Shown: positions 25,336 to 34,267, numbered from the stretch's first letter. The stretch is 64,000 bases of DNA from Microbacterium sp. Nx66 (GCF_904066215.1 NZ_LR880474.1:3100001-3164000), one strand, 5' to 3'. Made by a program: numbers and translations. The notes: generated by a model from the letters alone, not told the origin.

Positions 25336-26127
25336 TCAGGACGGCCCGAGGATGAAGTTCCAGGCTCCGGTCGCGACCGCGGCGGCGATCGCCGTCGCGG
25401 AGATCGCCGCCCCGACGGCGAGCAGGATCCACTCGGGCGCGCCGAAGCGCGACTCCCGCGCCCAGGTGCGACGGCCGGGGGCGCCGAAGCCCCGCGCCTC
25501 CATCGCTGTCGCGAGCTTCGCGCCCCGGCGGATCGACAGCACGAGCAGGGCGAAGGCCATGCCGAGGAAGCGCCGGATGCGCCCGCGGTCGGCCACGCCG
25601 CGCGCGCGACGGGCGAGTTCGAGAGCACGCCAGTCGTCGAGGAACAGTCCCACCATGCGCAGGCCGGCGAGCGCGCCGAGGACGAATCGGGCCGGAAGCC
25701 GCAGGATCTGCCCGAGGCCGTCGGCGAGATCCGTGGGATCGACCGTGATGAACAGGACCACGGAGGGCAGGGCGATCGCGAGCACGCGCAGCATCGTGGC
25801 GACGGCGAGCGCGAGCGACCCCTCGCTGATGCGCAGCACGAACCAGTCGACGTAGACGGTGCCGCTCGTCTCGCCGTAGAGGGCGATGGTGAGACCGGTC
25901 AGCGGCGCCGCGAGCCAGACCGGCCACGTGCGCACCCAGAACTCCCGCCAGCCGATGCCCGCGAAGAGGAACAGCACCGCTTCGAGTGCCAGGGCGACGG
26001 CCGCCGACACCGGGTCGAGCGTGAGGACCAGCGGCACGGCGATGAGCGCGCTCACCCCCAGCTTGGCGACCGGATTGATGCGGGCGACGACGCCGGTGCG
26101 GGTGGGGGCGGGGGCGAGCGCCGTCAT
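25336..26127 (-). CDS. ykoC: ECF transporter T component (YkoC-like)
   Basis: A 263-residue membrane protein with about six helices and the two short coupling motifs of EcfT proteins: ELARRARGV (near 170) and AMEARGFG (near 209). It links the ATPases to the substrate-binding subunit. Its ATG overlaps the stop of the ATPase gene by 4 bp. The gene order S-A-T under a TPP riboswitch matches ykoEDC, which imports a thiamine precursor or thiamine. Confidence 0.87.
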   Translation of the reverse strand: MTALAPAPTRTGVVARINPVAKLGVSALIAVPLVLTLDPVSAAVALALEAVLFLFAGIGWREFWVRTWPVWLAAPLTGLTIALYGETSGTVYVDWFVLRISEGSLALAVATMLRVLAIALPSVVLFITVDPTDLADGLGQILRLPARFVLGALAGLRMVGLFLDDWRALELARRARGVADRGRIRRFLGMAFALLVLSIRRGAKLATAMEARGFGAPGRRTWARESRFGAPEWILLAVGAAISATAIAAAVATGAWNFILGPS

Positions 26128-27581
26128 GCCGGTGCCCCCAGGACGAACCGGGTGGCGTGCAGAGCGCGCGCCACATCGAGATCGTGGGTGATGGTGACGA
26201 TCGCCGATCCCTCGTCCCGGAGGGTGGCGAGCATCGCCACGAGCTCGGCCCAGGTCCGGGCGTCCTGGCCGAAGGTCGGCTCGTCGAGGATCAGCACCCG
26301 GGGTCTCGTGGCGATCGCGGCCGCGACCGTCAGGCGGCGCTTCTCCCCGCCCGAGAGCGTGTACGGATTCGCCGCACCGAGGTGCGCGAGCCGCAGGCGG
26401 GTGACCAGCTCGTCGACGCGGGCAGACACCTCGTCATCGGGGACGCCCAGGGCGCGGGGACCGACCGCGAGCTCGTCGCGCACGGTCTTGGCGAGGAGCT
26501 GGTGCTCCGGTTCCTGGAACACCATCCCGATCCGCGTGAGCAGCTCGCGAGACGCCCACCGGATCGGAGATGGATCGGCCCCCTCCGCGAGTGACGGCGC
26601 CGCGATCACAGCTCCCCCTGCGGGAGGGAGGAGCCCCGCGAGGGTCAGGCCCAGCGTGGACTTGCCCGCGCCGTTCGGCCCGGTGATCGCGAGGGCCTCG
26701 CCGGCACGCACGTCCAGGTCGATGTCGTGCGCCACCGGACGCCCCTTCACCCGTGCGACAGCCAGCCCGTGCGCCGAGAGCAGCACGTCCCCGGGCGCCG
26801 CGCGTGGTGCGGGGGGCTCGGCCGGCGGGCGGCCGGGTACCCACACGCCGTCCGCCGCCAGGCGCTCCCCCTCCGTGCCGAGCACCTCCGCGGGAGTGCC
26901 GTCCGCGACGACCCCGCCGGCGCCGATCACGATGACCCGCGTGAGGAGGGGCAGCCACACCTCGAGACGATGCTCCACCACCACGAGGGTGGCGGGACGC
27001 GCGGCGAGCATCCGCTCCACCGCATCCCTCACCTCGCGCACGCCCTCCGGGTCGAGGTTCGCCGTCGGCTCGTCCAGCAGCACGAGTCCGGGGCGCATCG
27101 CGAGCATGCCGGCCAGGGCGAGGCGCTGCTTCTGGCCGCCCGAGAGCGCCGCGGTCGGATGGTCGAGCGGCACGTCGAGGCCGACGGCCGCCATGGCCGC
27201 CTCGACACGAGGCCAGATCTCCGCCCGCGGCACCCCGAGGTTCTCGCAGCCGAAGGCGACATCGTCGCCGGCTCGGGCGAGGATCACCTGCGAGTCGGGA
27301 TCCTGGAGGACGAGCCCGGCCCGACCGCGGGTGGCCACGGCGGGGCCGCCGTCGATGAGCAGCTCCCCCTCGCTCTCCCCCTCCTCCTCGCCGCCGAGCA
27401 CACCGGCGAGGCCGTGCAGCAGCGTGGATTTGCCCGCGCCAGAGGCACCGAGCACGAGCACCCGCTCGCCGGGCTCGATGCGGAACGAGACGTCGCGCAG
27501 CGCCCAGGCGAGGCGACTCGCGTGTCGCCACCCCCACCCCCGGGCCTCGACGCCGGCGGGAGCGACCTGCTCGGACGACAT
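26124..27581 (-). CDS. ykoD: ECF transporter ATPase with two fused ABC domains (YkoD-like)
   Basis: A 485-residue tandem ATPase. Domain 1: Walker A GASGAGKST (about 50-58), signature LSGGQKQR, Walker B LVLLDEP. Domain 2: Walker A GPNGAGKST, signature LSGGEKRR, Walker B VLILDEP. Both sites look intact. The start ATG overlaps the upstream ykoE stop by one base, and the stop overlaps ykoC. It supplies energy for the ECF importer. Confidence 0.9.
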   Translation of the reverse strand: MSSEQVAPAGVEARGWGWRHASRLAWALRDVSFRIEPGERVLVLGASGAGKSTLLHGLAGVLGGEEEGESEGELLIDGGPAVATRGRAGLVLQDPDSQVILARAGDDVAFGCENLGVPRAEIWPRVEAAMAAVGLDVPLDHPTAALSGGQKQRLALAGMLAMRPGLVLLDEPTANLDPEGVREVRDAVERMLAARPATLVVVEHRLEVWLPLLTRVIVIGAGGVVADGTPAEVLGTEGERLAADGVWVPGRPPAEPPAPRAAPGDVLLSAHGLAVARVKGRPVAHDIDLDVRAGEALAITGPNGAGKSTLGLTLAGLLPPAGGAVIAAPSLAEGADPSPIRWASRELLTRIGMVFQEPEHQLLAKTVRDELAVGPRALGVPDDEVSARVDELVTRLRLAHLGAANPYTLSGGEKRRLTVAAAIATRPRVLILDEPTFGQDARTWAELVAMLATLRDEGSAIVTITHDLDVARALHATRFVLGAPA

Positions 27582-28222
27582 CAGACGCGCACGCGCGCCT
27601 CGCGCCCGGAGCCGAAACGGTCGAGAGCCCCCGTCGCCGCGATGCCGCGCGCGAGCACCCAGGACAGCGCACCGGCGATGACCGCCCCGGAGATCACGGT
27701 GCTCACGAGATAGATCGCGGTGAAGGCGGGACCGGAGCCGGCGTACCAGAGGACGAGGTTGTTGATGCCGCCCGCGAGCGCGGCTCCGGCACCGGCGAGG
27801 ATCGCGACGGGCAGCGACCAGCGGCGGTAGAAGAACAGCAGGAAGATCAGCTCGGCACCGAGGCCCTGCACGAGGCCCGCCTCGAGCGTGAGGAAGCCGC
27901 CCCACTGGTTGCCGATGAGCGCCGAGACGACGGCGGCCAGCAGCTCGACGTAGATCGCGGCGCCCGCCTTGCGGATGATGAGCCCGCCGAGCACGCCCGC
28001 GAAGAGCCATGGGCCGTCGAGGAGCCCTTGGAGGCCGGGAAGCAACGGCTCGAGCAGGGCCTTCGGCCCCAGGTATCCGACGTTCCAGGCCAGGAAGATC
28101 AGACCGGCGGCGACGCCGAGGACGCTGGCGACGACGATGTCGACGACGCGCCAGCGCAGATAGCCGCGCGCCGGAACGGCCGTGCTCTTCGCAGACGCGG
28201 ATGCGGACGTGGACGTACTCAT
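27581..28222 (-). CDS. ykoE: ECF transporter substrate-binding subunit (YkoE-like)
   Basis: A 213-residue membrane protein with about six helices after a Ser/Thr/Ala-rich N terminus. The WRVVDIVVASVLGVAAGLIF start and GNQWGGFLTLEAGLVQGLGAELIF centre are typical of YkoE, the hydroxymethylpyrimidine/thiamine-binding S component. The start ATG at 28222 follows GGAGGAG, which overlaps the 3' end of the TPP riboswitch, so ligand binding should block translation. It is first in ykoE-ykoD-ykoC. Confidence 0.9.
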   Translation of the reverse strand: MSTSTSASASAKSTAVPARGYLRWRVVDIVVASVLGVAAGLIFLAWNVGYLGPKALLEPLLPGLQGLLDGPWLFAGVLGGLIIRKAGAAIYVELLAAVVSALIGNQWGGFLTLEAGLVQGLGAELIFLLFFYRRWSLPVAILAGAGAALAGGINNLVLWYAGSGPAFTAIYLVSTVISGAVIAGALSWVLARGIAATGALDRFGSGREARVRV

Positions 28223-28231
28223 GTGAACTCC

Positions 28232-28318
28232 TCCCTGCGCTGGCATGACCCAGATCAGGTTCGACGGTCGAAGCGCGATTCGCTCCCTCTCAGCCCGGCT
28301 CGCCGGACTCCCGTGGTT
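28232..28318 (-). ncRNA. TPP riboswitch (THI element)
   Basis: Read on the minus strand, the conserved core is present: CTGAGA (28293-28288) in the pyrimidine-sensing arm and CCTGATCTGGGTCATGCCAG (28259-28240) in the pyrophosphate-sensing arm. The closing stem pairs the CCACGGGAG side with the CAGGGAGG side, which contains the ykoE ribosome binding site. Control is therefore probably translational. Confidence 0.95.
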
Positions 28319-28389
28319 GTGCTGTCGATCCTACCCCGTTCCGCCCGCGCGTCCCGAGCCGCGCACGGCGGATTCCGGGCGGTATTCGG

Positions 28390-28395
28390 TACCGT
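28390..28395 (+). promoter_or_regulatory. -10 box TACCGT, leaderless start
   Basis: TACCGT is followed by AAGCGA and then the GTG at 28402 of the D,D-peptidase gene. Confidence 0.55.
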
Positions 28396-28401
28396 AAGCG
28401 A

Positions 28402-29883
28402 GTGACCGCTTCCGATCCCCCTGAAGAGGCGTCCGGCGGCGTCGACGTCGACGCGCGGCCCGAAGACTCCGCACCCGTGTCCGCCGAGCCCGCGCTCGAC
28501 CCTCCGGTCACGGAAGCGGTGTCGTGGGCCGATGCCTCGGCTCCGGCGACCGCGCTGACCTGGGTGGACCCGTCGCTCGTCGCCGCGGAGTCGTCGACGC
28601 CCGAGTTCGACGCCTCGGCCGGCACGGAGGACGAGGCGGGATTGCTGCGCGACGCGAAACTGCGACCCGCGATCGCCGGCCCCGGACTGCTCGTCCCGCT
28701 CGGTGTGCTCGTCGGCCTCGTCGCCTCCTACGCCGGCACCACGCTGCTCTGGCCGCTGCACGAGGTCGCCCCGACCGTCCAGGCCGTCGAGTTCACCCCG
28801 GTCGCCGCCCCCACCGCCGCGCTCGCCTGGCCCGCGGTCGGCGACGGCGCTGTCGGGATCGCCGGGATGACGACCGCGGCGTCCACCACCGCTCCGGTGA
28901 GCATCGCGAGCATCACGAAGGTCGTCAGCAGCCTCATGGTGCTGGATCGTCTGCCGCTGGCCCCCGGGGAGCAGGGTCCGGAGTTCGCCTTCTCGTACGC
29001 CGACAGCATCCGCTACTGGGACTACCGGATCGCCAATCAGTCCGCACTCGATGTCCCCGTGGGTGGAGTGCTGACCGAGTACCAGCTTCTCCAGGGCACC
29101 CTGCTCGGCTCGGCCAACAACTACATCGACCGGCTGGCGTCGGAGATCTGGGGGTCCGACGGGGAGTTCGCGGCCGCGGCCGAGGTCTGGCTCGGCGAAC
29201 GCGGGCTCTCCGGCATCACGGTGGTGACGCCGTCGGGATTCGATGAACGCAACGTCGCCACCCCCGAGGCCCTCGTGGCCCTGGGCGAGATGGCCATGCG
29301 CAACCCGGTGTTCGCCGAGATCGTGGGAACCCGGTCTGTCGACCTGCCCGGGGCAGGCAAGGTCGAGAACACGAACGGGATGCTCGCCGATCCGGGTGTC
29401 GTCGGCATCAAGACGGGCACCCTCGTCGGGTGGAATCTGCTGACCGCCAAGGACGTCGCCGTCGGCGACTCGACGGTCCGGCTCTACGCCGCGGCGCTGA
29501 ACCAGGAGGACGACGAGGCGCGTCTCGCCCTCACCCGTGCGCTGTTCGCCCAGACGGAGGCGGCGTTGCAGGCCCAGGGCCCGGCCGTCCCGGCGGGCAC
29601 GGTGGTCGGGCGCGTGGTCACCGCCTGGGGTGAGCGCGTCGACGTGGTCGCGGGCGAGGACGCCGACGTCGTGCTGTGGAACGGGGCGAGCGCGACCGCA
29701 TCGACGGTGTTCGACCTCGGGGAGGAACGGGAGGCGGACGGGACGGTCGGCACCCTGACCACGACCGGCCCTGTCGACAGCACGGAGACCGCGCTCGTCC
29801 TCGACGAGGACCTGGACGGTCCGAGCCCGTGGTGGCGGCTCACCCACCCGCTCGAGCTCTTCGGCATCTCCGGGGACGACTGA
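28402..29883 (+). CDS. D-alanyl-D-alanine carboxypeptidase-like serine hydrolase, membrane-anchored
   Basis: A 493-residue type II membrane protein: about 95 polar, acidic N-terminal residues, one helix near 97-117, then an extracytoplasmic peptidase S11-like domain. All three motifs are present: S170-I-T-K173, SAN in LLGSANNYIDRL, and K337-T-G in GIKTGTLVG. It should trim peptidoglycan stem peptides outside the membrane. The long N-terminal cytoplasmic tail is unusual for PBP5-type enzymes. A strong palindrome follows its stop. Confidence 0.82.
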   Translation: MTASDPPEEASGGVDVDARPEDSAPVSAEPALDPPVTEAVSWADASAPATALTWVDPSLVAAESSTPEFDASAGTEDEAGLLRDAKLRPAIAGPGLLVPLGVLVGLVASYAGTTLLWPLHEVAPTVQAVEFTPVAAPTAALAWPAVGDGAVGIAGMTTAASTTAPVSIASITKVVSSLMVLDRLPLAPGEQGPEFAFSYADSIRYWDYRIANQSALDVPVGGVLTEYQLLQGTLLGSANNYIDRLASEIWGSDGEFAAAAEVWLGERGLSGITVVTPSGFDERNVATPEALVALGEMAMRNPVFAEIVGTRSVDLPGAGKVENTNGMLADPGVVGIKTGTLVGWNLLTAKDVAVGDSTVRLYAAALNQEDDEARLALTRALFAQTEAALQAQGPAVPAGTVVGRVVTAWGERVDVVAGEDADVVLWNGASATASTVFDLGEEREADGTVGTLTTTGPVDSTETALVLDEDLDGPSPWWRLTHPLELFGISGDD

Positions 29884-29892
29884 GTCCTGACG

Positions 29893-29928
29893 ACGATGCC
29901 CCACTCCGGATCCGGAGTGGGGCATCGT
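29893..29928. terminator. perfect 18-bp palindrome between convergent genes
   Basis: Bases 29893-29910 are the exact reverse complement of 29911-29928, centred on GGATCC. It sits 9 bp after the D,D-peptidase stop and 12 bp before the stop of the convergent ABC exporter gene, so it can serve both strands. No T tract. Confidence 0.75.
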
Positions 29929-29940
29929 GCGTGAAGCGGG

Positions 29941-32331
29941 TCAGGCGCGGGGCGTGGAGCCGTCCGCGCCGTCGTCGAGAAGCGCCTGCGCTGCTGCGGA
30001 CTCGGCCGCCGGAACCTGGGCGCCGACGGCTGCTCCCGCCACGGCGTCCGCCGCCTGCGCCTCGGCACTGGCTTCCGCGTCCGCCTCGCCGGTCACGACC
30101 ACCGGAGACGAGCCGGTGAGAGCCGCTTCCGCATCGAGGTCGGTCGCCGCCTGCTCGAACTGCGACTGGTACAGCCGCCAGTACGCGCCCTGCGCCGCGA
30201 TGAGCTCGTCATGCGTGCCCTTCTCCACGATGTCGCCGTGCTCCATCACGAGGATGAGATCGGCGTCGCGGATGGTCGACAGACGGTGCGCGATGACGAA
30301 CGAGGTCCGTCCGTGCCGGAGCGCCGCCATCGCGTTCTGCAGCAGCAGCTCGGTGCGGGTGTCGACCGCCGAGGTGGCCTCATCCAGGATGAGGATCGAC
30401 GGCTGCGCCACGAAGGCCCGCGCGATCGTGATGAGCTGGCGCTCACCGGCCGAGACGTTCGACGCGTCCTCGTCGAGCACGGTGTCGTACCCGTCCGGAA
30501 GCGCGTGCACGAAGCGGTCGACGTAGGTCGCCTTCGCCGCGGCCAGCACCTCCTCGTCCGTCGCGGTCGAACGGCCGTAGCGGATGTTCTCGCGGATGCT
30601 CCCGGCGAAGAGCCAGGGGTCCTGGAGCACCATGCCGGTGCGGGAGCGCAGCTCGTCGCGCGTGATGGTCGAGATGTCCTGACCGTCGAGCGTGATCCGT
30701 CCGCCACTGAGCTCGTAGAACCGCATGATGAGGTTCACGAGCGTCGTCTTACCCGCACCCGTGGGGCCGACGATCGCCACGGTCTGCCCCGGTTCCACCC
30801 GGAAGGACAGATCGGTGATGAGGGGACGCTCGGGCGAGTACGAGAAGGAGACGTTCTCGAACTCGATCACGCCCTCGCCCTCGCGGAGCGCGGGGGCGTC
30901 GGGGGCATCGGCCTCCTGCTCGTCGGAGTCGAGCAGATCGAACACCCGCTCCGCCGACGCCGTGCCGGACTGCACGACCGCAGCCATGCCGCCCAGCTCG
31001 GACAGCGGCTGCGTGAACTGCTGCGAGTACTGGATGAACGCCTGCACGTCGCCGAGGCGCAGCTGCCCGCTCGCGACCATGAGGCCGCCGAGCACCGCGA
31101 TGCCGACATAGGTGAGGCTGCCGACGAAGGTCATCGCGGGCATGATGATGCCCGAGAGGAACTGCGCCTTGAAGCTCGCCTGGAACAGCTCCTCGTTCTC
31201 GGCCTTGAACTTGTCCAGGGCGTCCTGCTCGCGGCCGAACACCTTGACCAGGGCGTGGCCGGAGAAGGCCTCCTCGACCCGGGCGTTGAGCCGCCCGACC
31301 TTACGCCACTGCGTGCCGAAGGCCTTCTGCGACCGCGGACCGATGACGCCGAAGATCACTCCCATGAGCGGAAGCGCCACGAGGGCCACGAGTGCGAGCT
31401 GCCACGAGATCGAGAACATCATCACGAGCACGCCGACCACCGTCAGCACGGCGGTCAGGGCACCAGACAGCGACTGCTGCATGGTCTGCGTGATGTTGTC
31501 GATGTCGTTCGTCACGCGGGAGATCAGCTCGCCGCGCTGCACCTTGTCGAAGTACGCCAGCGGCAACCGGTTGATCTTCGCCTCGACGGCCTCACGCAGG
31601 CGCCACATGGTGCGGACCATGATGACGTTGATGACGTACCCCTGCAGCCAGCTGAGGAACGCGGCCACGACGTAGATCGCGAGGACCGCCGCGATCACCC
31701 AGCGCAGGGCGTCGAAGTCGATGCCGTCGCCGACCCGGAAGTCGCCGAGCGCTCCCACCTGGTTCGCGAAGTCGGTCTGTCCGGCATCACGCAGCGCGTC
31801 GACCACCACGTCCTGCGGCGTCCCCGCCGGGAATCCGGGGAAGTCGCCGCTCGGCTGGCCGAGCTGGATGGAGATGAAGCCGCGGTAGACGATGTTCGTC
31901 GCCTCGGCGAGCACCTTCGGCGCGGCGACGGTCAGCACGACCCCGATCGCTCCGAGGATCGACACGAAGACGAACCAGACGGCAGAGGGCTTGAGCAGCC
32001 CGATCATCCGGGCGAAGCTCTTGCCGAAGTTGTCGGCCTTGCCCGGTGCGACGCTGTCCCAGTCGCCGGAGTGCTGCCGAGCCTGCTCGGCGAGCTCCGC
32101 CTCGTACTGCTCCTCGGCGGTGAGCTCCCGCTCGGTCGTGGGAGCCGGGGCCTTCCCTCGCCCGCGGCGCCGCGCCGCTGCCCCCTGGGTCCCTGACCCC
32201 GCCCCCTGGGTCTCTGACCCCGCACCCTGGGTCCCTGAGCCTGTCGAAGGGCCCGCCCCCTGGGTCCCTGAGCCTGTCGAAGGGCCCGCCCCCTGGGTCC
32301 CTGAGCTTGTCGAAGGGTCCTGCTCGCTCAT
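29941..32331 (-). CDS. heterodimeric ABC exporter, subunit with canonical ATPase site
   Basis: A 796-residue membrane-fused half-transporter. Residues 1-75 are a disordered tail made largely of 11-residue [11 protein letters not shown] repeats encoded by R2 DNA. Six helices occupy about 120-400, and the ATPase follows: Walker A GPTGAGKTT, signature VSAGERQ (degenerate), Walker B ILILDEATS with the catalytic Glu, and H-loop VIAHRLS. A 60-residue Ala-rich tail ends the protein. It overlaps the partner gene by 4 bp (ATGA). Relatives include TM288, LmrD and BmrD, which export drugs or lipids. Confidence 0.9.
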   Translation of the reverse strand: MSEQDPSTSSGTQGAGPSTGSGTQGAGPSTGSGTQGAGSETQGAGSGTQGAAARRRGRGKAPAPTTERELTAEEQYEAELAEQARQHSGDWDSVAPGKADNFGKSFARMIGLLKPSAVWFVFVSILGAIGVVLTVAAPKVLAEATNIVYRGFISIQLGQPSGDFPGFPAGTPQDVVVDALRDAGQTDFANQVGALGDFRVGDGIDFDALRWVIAAVLAIYVVAAFLSWLQGYVINVIMVRTMWRLREAVEAKINRLPLAYFDKVQRGELISRVTNDIDNITQTMQQSLSGALTAVLTVVGVLVMMFSISWQLALVALVALPLMGVIFGVIGPRSQKAFGTQWRKVGRLNARVEEAFSGHALVKVFGREQDALDKFKAENEELFQASFKAQFLSGIIMPAMTFVGSLTYVGIAVLGGLMVASGQLRLGDVQAFIQYSQQFTQPLSELGGMAAVVQSGTASAERVFDLLDSDEQEADAPDAPALREGEGVIEFENVSFSYSPERPLITDLSFRVEPGQTVAIVGPTGAGKTTLVNLIMRFYELSGGRITLDGQDISTITRDELRSRTGMVLQDPWLFAGSIRENIRYGRSTATDEEVLAAAKATYVDRFVHALPDGYDTVLDEDASNVSAGERQLITIARAFVAQPSILILDEATSAVDTRTELLLQNAMAALRHGRTSFVIAHRLSTIRDADLILVMEHGDIVEKGTHDELIAAQGAYWRLYQSQFEQAATDLDAEAALTGSSPVVVTGEADAEASAEAQAADAVAGAAVGAQVPAAESAAAQALLDDGADGSTPRA
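32181..32319. repeat. in-frame R2 tandem array inside the ABC exporter gene
   Basis: Five tandem units: two shortened 21-bp units and three of about 33 bp, each centred on CTGAGCCTGTCGAAGGG or its remnant. Every unit length is a multiple of three or keeps the frame, yielding repeated [11 protein letters not shown] peptides at the N terminus. Confidence 0.85.
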
Positions 32332-34055
32332 GCGTCCACCCCCAGCTGCGACTCGACGATCTCCCGGTAGGTCTCGCTGGTCTCCAGCAGCTCCTCGTGG
32401 GTGCCGACTCCGACCATCGTGCCGCCCTCGAGCACCACGATGCGGTCGGCGTCGGTGATCGTGGAGACGCGCTGCGCGACCACGATCTTCGTCACGTGCG
32501 GAAGCTCCCGCCACAATGCCTGCCGCAGACGGGCGTCCGTCGTGAGGTCGAGTGCGGAGAAGGAGTCGTCGAACACGAGTACCTGCGGCCGGTGCACGAT
32601 GGCCCGCGCGATCGCGAGGCGCTGTCGCTGACCGCCGGACACGTTCGTTCCGCCCTGGGCGATGCGGGAGTTCAGGCCGTCCGGCATCTCCTCGACGAAG
32701 TCACGACCCTGAGCGATCTCGAGAGCGTGCCAGAGCTCCTCGTCCGTCGCGTCCTCGCGGCCGTAGCGCAGGTTGGAGGCCACGGTGCCGGTGAAGAGGA
32801 AGGGACGCTGGGGCACGAGGCCGATGCTGTCCCACAGCGCTTCGACGTCGGCGTTCCGCACGTCCGTGCCGCCGACGTGCACGGAGCCGCCGGACACGTC
32901 GAACAGGCGCGGGATGAGCGAGACGAGCGTGGTCTTGCCCGACCCGGTGGAGCCCACGACGGCGACGGTCTCGCCCGGCTCCGCGGCGAAGCTGATGCCG
33001 GTGAGGACCGGGGCGTCGGCACCGGGGTAGGTGAACGACACGTCGTCGAAGGCGACGGCACCCGGCGTCGGGAAGACGGTGACGCCGTCCGCCGGACGGG
33101 TCATCGTCGACTCGGTGTTCAGAACCTCGCCGATGCGCTCGGCCGAGACGGCGGCGCGCGGGATCATCATGGCCATGAAGCTCGCCATGATGACGCCGCC
33201 CATGATCTGACCGATGTACTGCATGAAGGCGAACAGCGTGCCCACCTGCACGGTGCCGTTGTTGACCTCGATGCCGCCGAACCAGATGACGGCGACCACG
33301 GTCACGTTGAGGATGAGCATGAAGAGCGGGAACAGCAGCACGAACAGCGAGCCGACCTTGCGGCCGACGACCATGATGTCGGTGTTCGCGCCGCGGAAGC
33401 GCTCTTCCTCGATGCGCTCGCGGACGAAGGCCCGCACCACGCGCACGCCGGTGAGCTGCTCGCGCATGATGCGGTTCACGTTGTCGAGCTTGCCCTGGTA
33501 GCTGCGGAACAGCGGGACCATGCGGCCGATGACGAGTGCCGCGAGGAGGAGCAGCACCGGGACGGAGACGGCGATCAGCCAGCTCAGCCCGGCGTTGGTC
33601 TGCACGGCGAAGATGATGCCGCCGATCGCGAGCAGCGGCGCGGTGACGAGCATCGTCGCGCCCATCATCGCCAGCATCTGCACCTGCTGCACGTCGTTCG
33701 TGTTGCGGGTGATGAGGGAACCGGCACCGAACTGCGAGACCTCGCGCTCGGAGAAGCCGCTGACCTTGCCGAACACGTCGGCACGGATGTCACGACCCGC
33801 CCCCATCGCGGCGCGGGCGGCGAAGAAGGTCGCGATGACCGAGGCCACGATCTGGCCGAGCGACACGGCCAGCATGAACAGGCCGGTGCGCCAGATGTAC
33901 GCGGTGTCGCCCTGGGCGACGCCCTTGTCGATGATGTCGGCGTTGAGGCGGGGCAGGTAGAGGGTCGCGGCCGCGCTGGCGAACTGGAAGACCAGCACGG
34001 CGACGAGGAGCCACTTGTAGCGAGACAGATATCGGAGGAGGAGTTTTCCCAGCAC
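32328..34055 (-). CDS. heterodimeric ABC exporter, subunit with degenerate ATPase site
   Basis: A 575-residue half-transporter: six helices in about 15-310, then an ATPase domain with Walker A GSTGSGKTT, signature VSGGQRQR, Walker B VLVFDDSFS (Asp replaces the catalytic Glu) and H-loop VVAQRVS (Gln replaces His). This mirrors TM287/LmrC, whose partner supplies the active site. The GTG start at 34055 has only a weak AAAG upstream and lies 11 nt after a leader ORF's stop, so its translation probably depends on that leader. Confidence 0.9.
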   Translation of the reverse strand: MLGKLLLRYLSRYKWLLVAVLVFQFASAAATLYLPRLNADIIDKGVAQGDTAYIWRTGLFMLAVSLGQIVASVIATFFAARAAMGAGRDIRADVFGKVSGFSEREVSQFGAGSLITRNTNDVQQVQMLAMMGATMLVTAPLLAIGGIIFAVQTNAGLSWLIAVSVPVLLLLAALVIGRMVPLFRSYQGKLDNVNRIMREQLTGVRVVRAFVRERIEEERFRGANTDIMVVGRKVGSLFVLLFPLFMLILNVTVVAVIWFGGIEVNNGTVQVGTLFAFMQYIGQIMGGVIMASFMAMMIPRAAVSAERIGEVLNTESTMTRPADGVTVFPTPGAVAFDDVSFTYPGADAPVLTGISFAAEPGETVAVVGSTGSGKTTLVSLIPRLFDVSGGSVHVGGTDVRNADVEALWDSIGLVPQRPFLFTGTVASNLRYGREDATDEELWHALEIAQGRDFVEEMPDGLNSRIAQGGTNVSGGQRQRLAIARAIVHRPQVLVFDDSFSALDLTTDARLRQALWRELPHVTKIVVAQRVSTITDADRIVVLEGGTMVGVGTHEELLETSETYREIVESQLGVDA

Positions 34056-34066
34056 AGGCGGACTTT

Positions 34067-34153
34067 CTAGGAAGGAGGAGGCGGCGGGTCTCCCGGCAGA
34101 CGGATGCCGACCGACGACCGGCCATAGGACAGGGTGCCACGAAGCGGCGACAT
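34067..34153 (-). CDS. 28-residue leader peptide with C-terminal polyproline, upstream of ABC exporter
   Basis: On the minus strand an ATG at 34153 has an excellent ribosome binding site (GGAGGGGG, 6 nt spacer). It opens a 28-codon frame that starts MSPLRGTLSYG, continues through RSSVGIRLP and ends GDPPPPPS before TAG, 11 nt ahead of the exporter's GTG. Five consecutive prolines are a known ribosome-stalling context. The CCTCC/GGAGG pair just upstream could hide the leader's own ribosome binding site. The likely role is cis control of the exporter by translation state or antibiotics; this is inference. Confidence 0.6.
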   Translation of the reverse strand: MSPLRGTLSYGRSSVGIRLPGDPPPPPS

Positions 34154-34267
34154 TCGGATCCCCCTCCGGGAGGACCTTCGCTCACAGCGAACCACTCCCC
34201 CGTCTCGCCGCCCATTTCTGCACGCGGGCGATCAAGGACTTCCCGGTCGTGACCGGGGCCGTGATCG
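34154..34267 (-). promoter_or_regulatory. upstream part of the exporter leader region
   Basis: This segment lies between the enoyl-CoA hydratase-family stop codon and the leader ORF. It contains a hairpin CCCGGTC/GACCGGG (about 34240-34255) that could end the upstream transcript, and the SD-masking CCTCC/GGAGG pair at about 34164-34175. I cannot place the promoter with confidence. Confidence 0.4.

Noticed and set aside
32181..32319. 33-bp tandem repeats considered as a CRISPR array
   Set aside because: Units are contiguous with no unique spacers, lie inside a reading frame and match dispersed R2 elements; no cas gene is present.
32307..34070. 587-codon plus-strand frame across the ABC exporter gene
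   Set aside because: It mirrors the exporter subunit, which has full ABC motifs and membrane helices on the other strand.
33790..34215. 141-codon minus-strand frame from 34215
   Set aside because: It overlaps the start of the exporter gene in another frame; the shorter 34067-34153 leader has a much better ribosome binding site and ends before the exporter.
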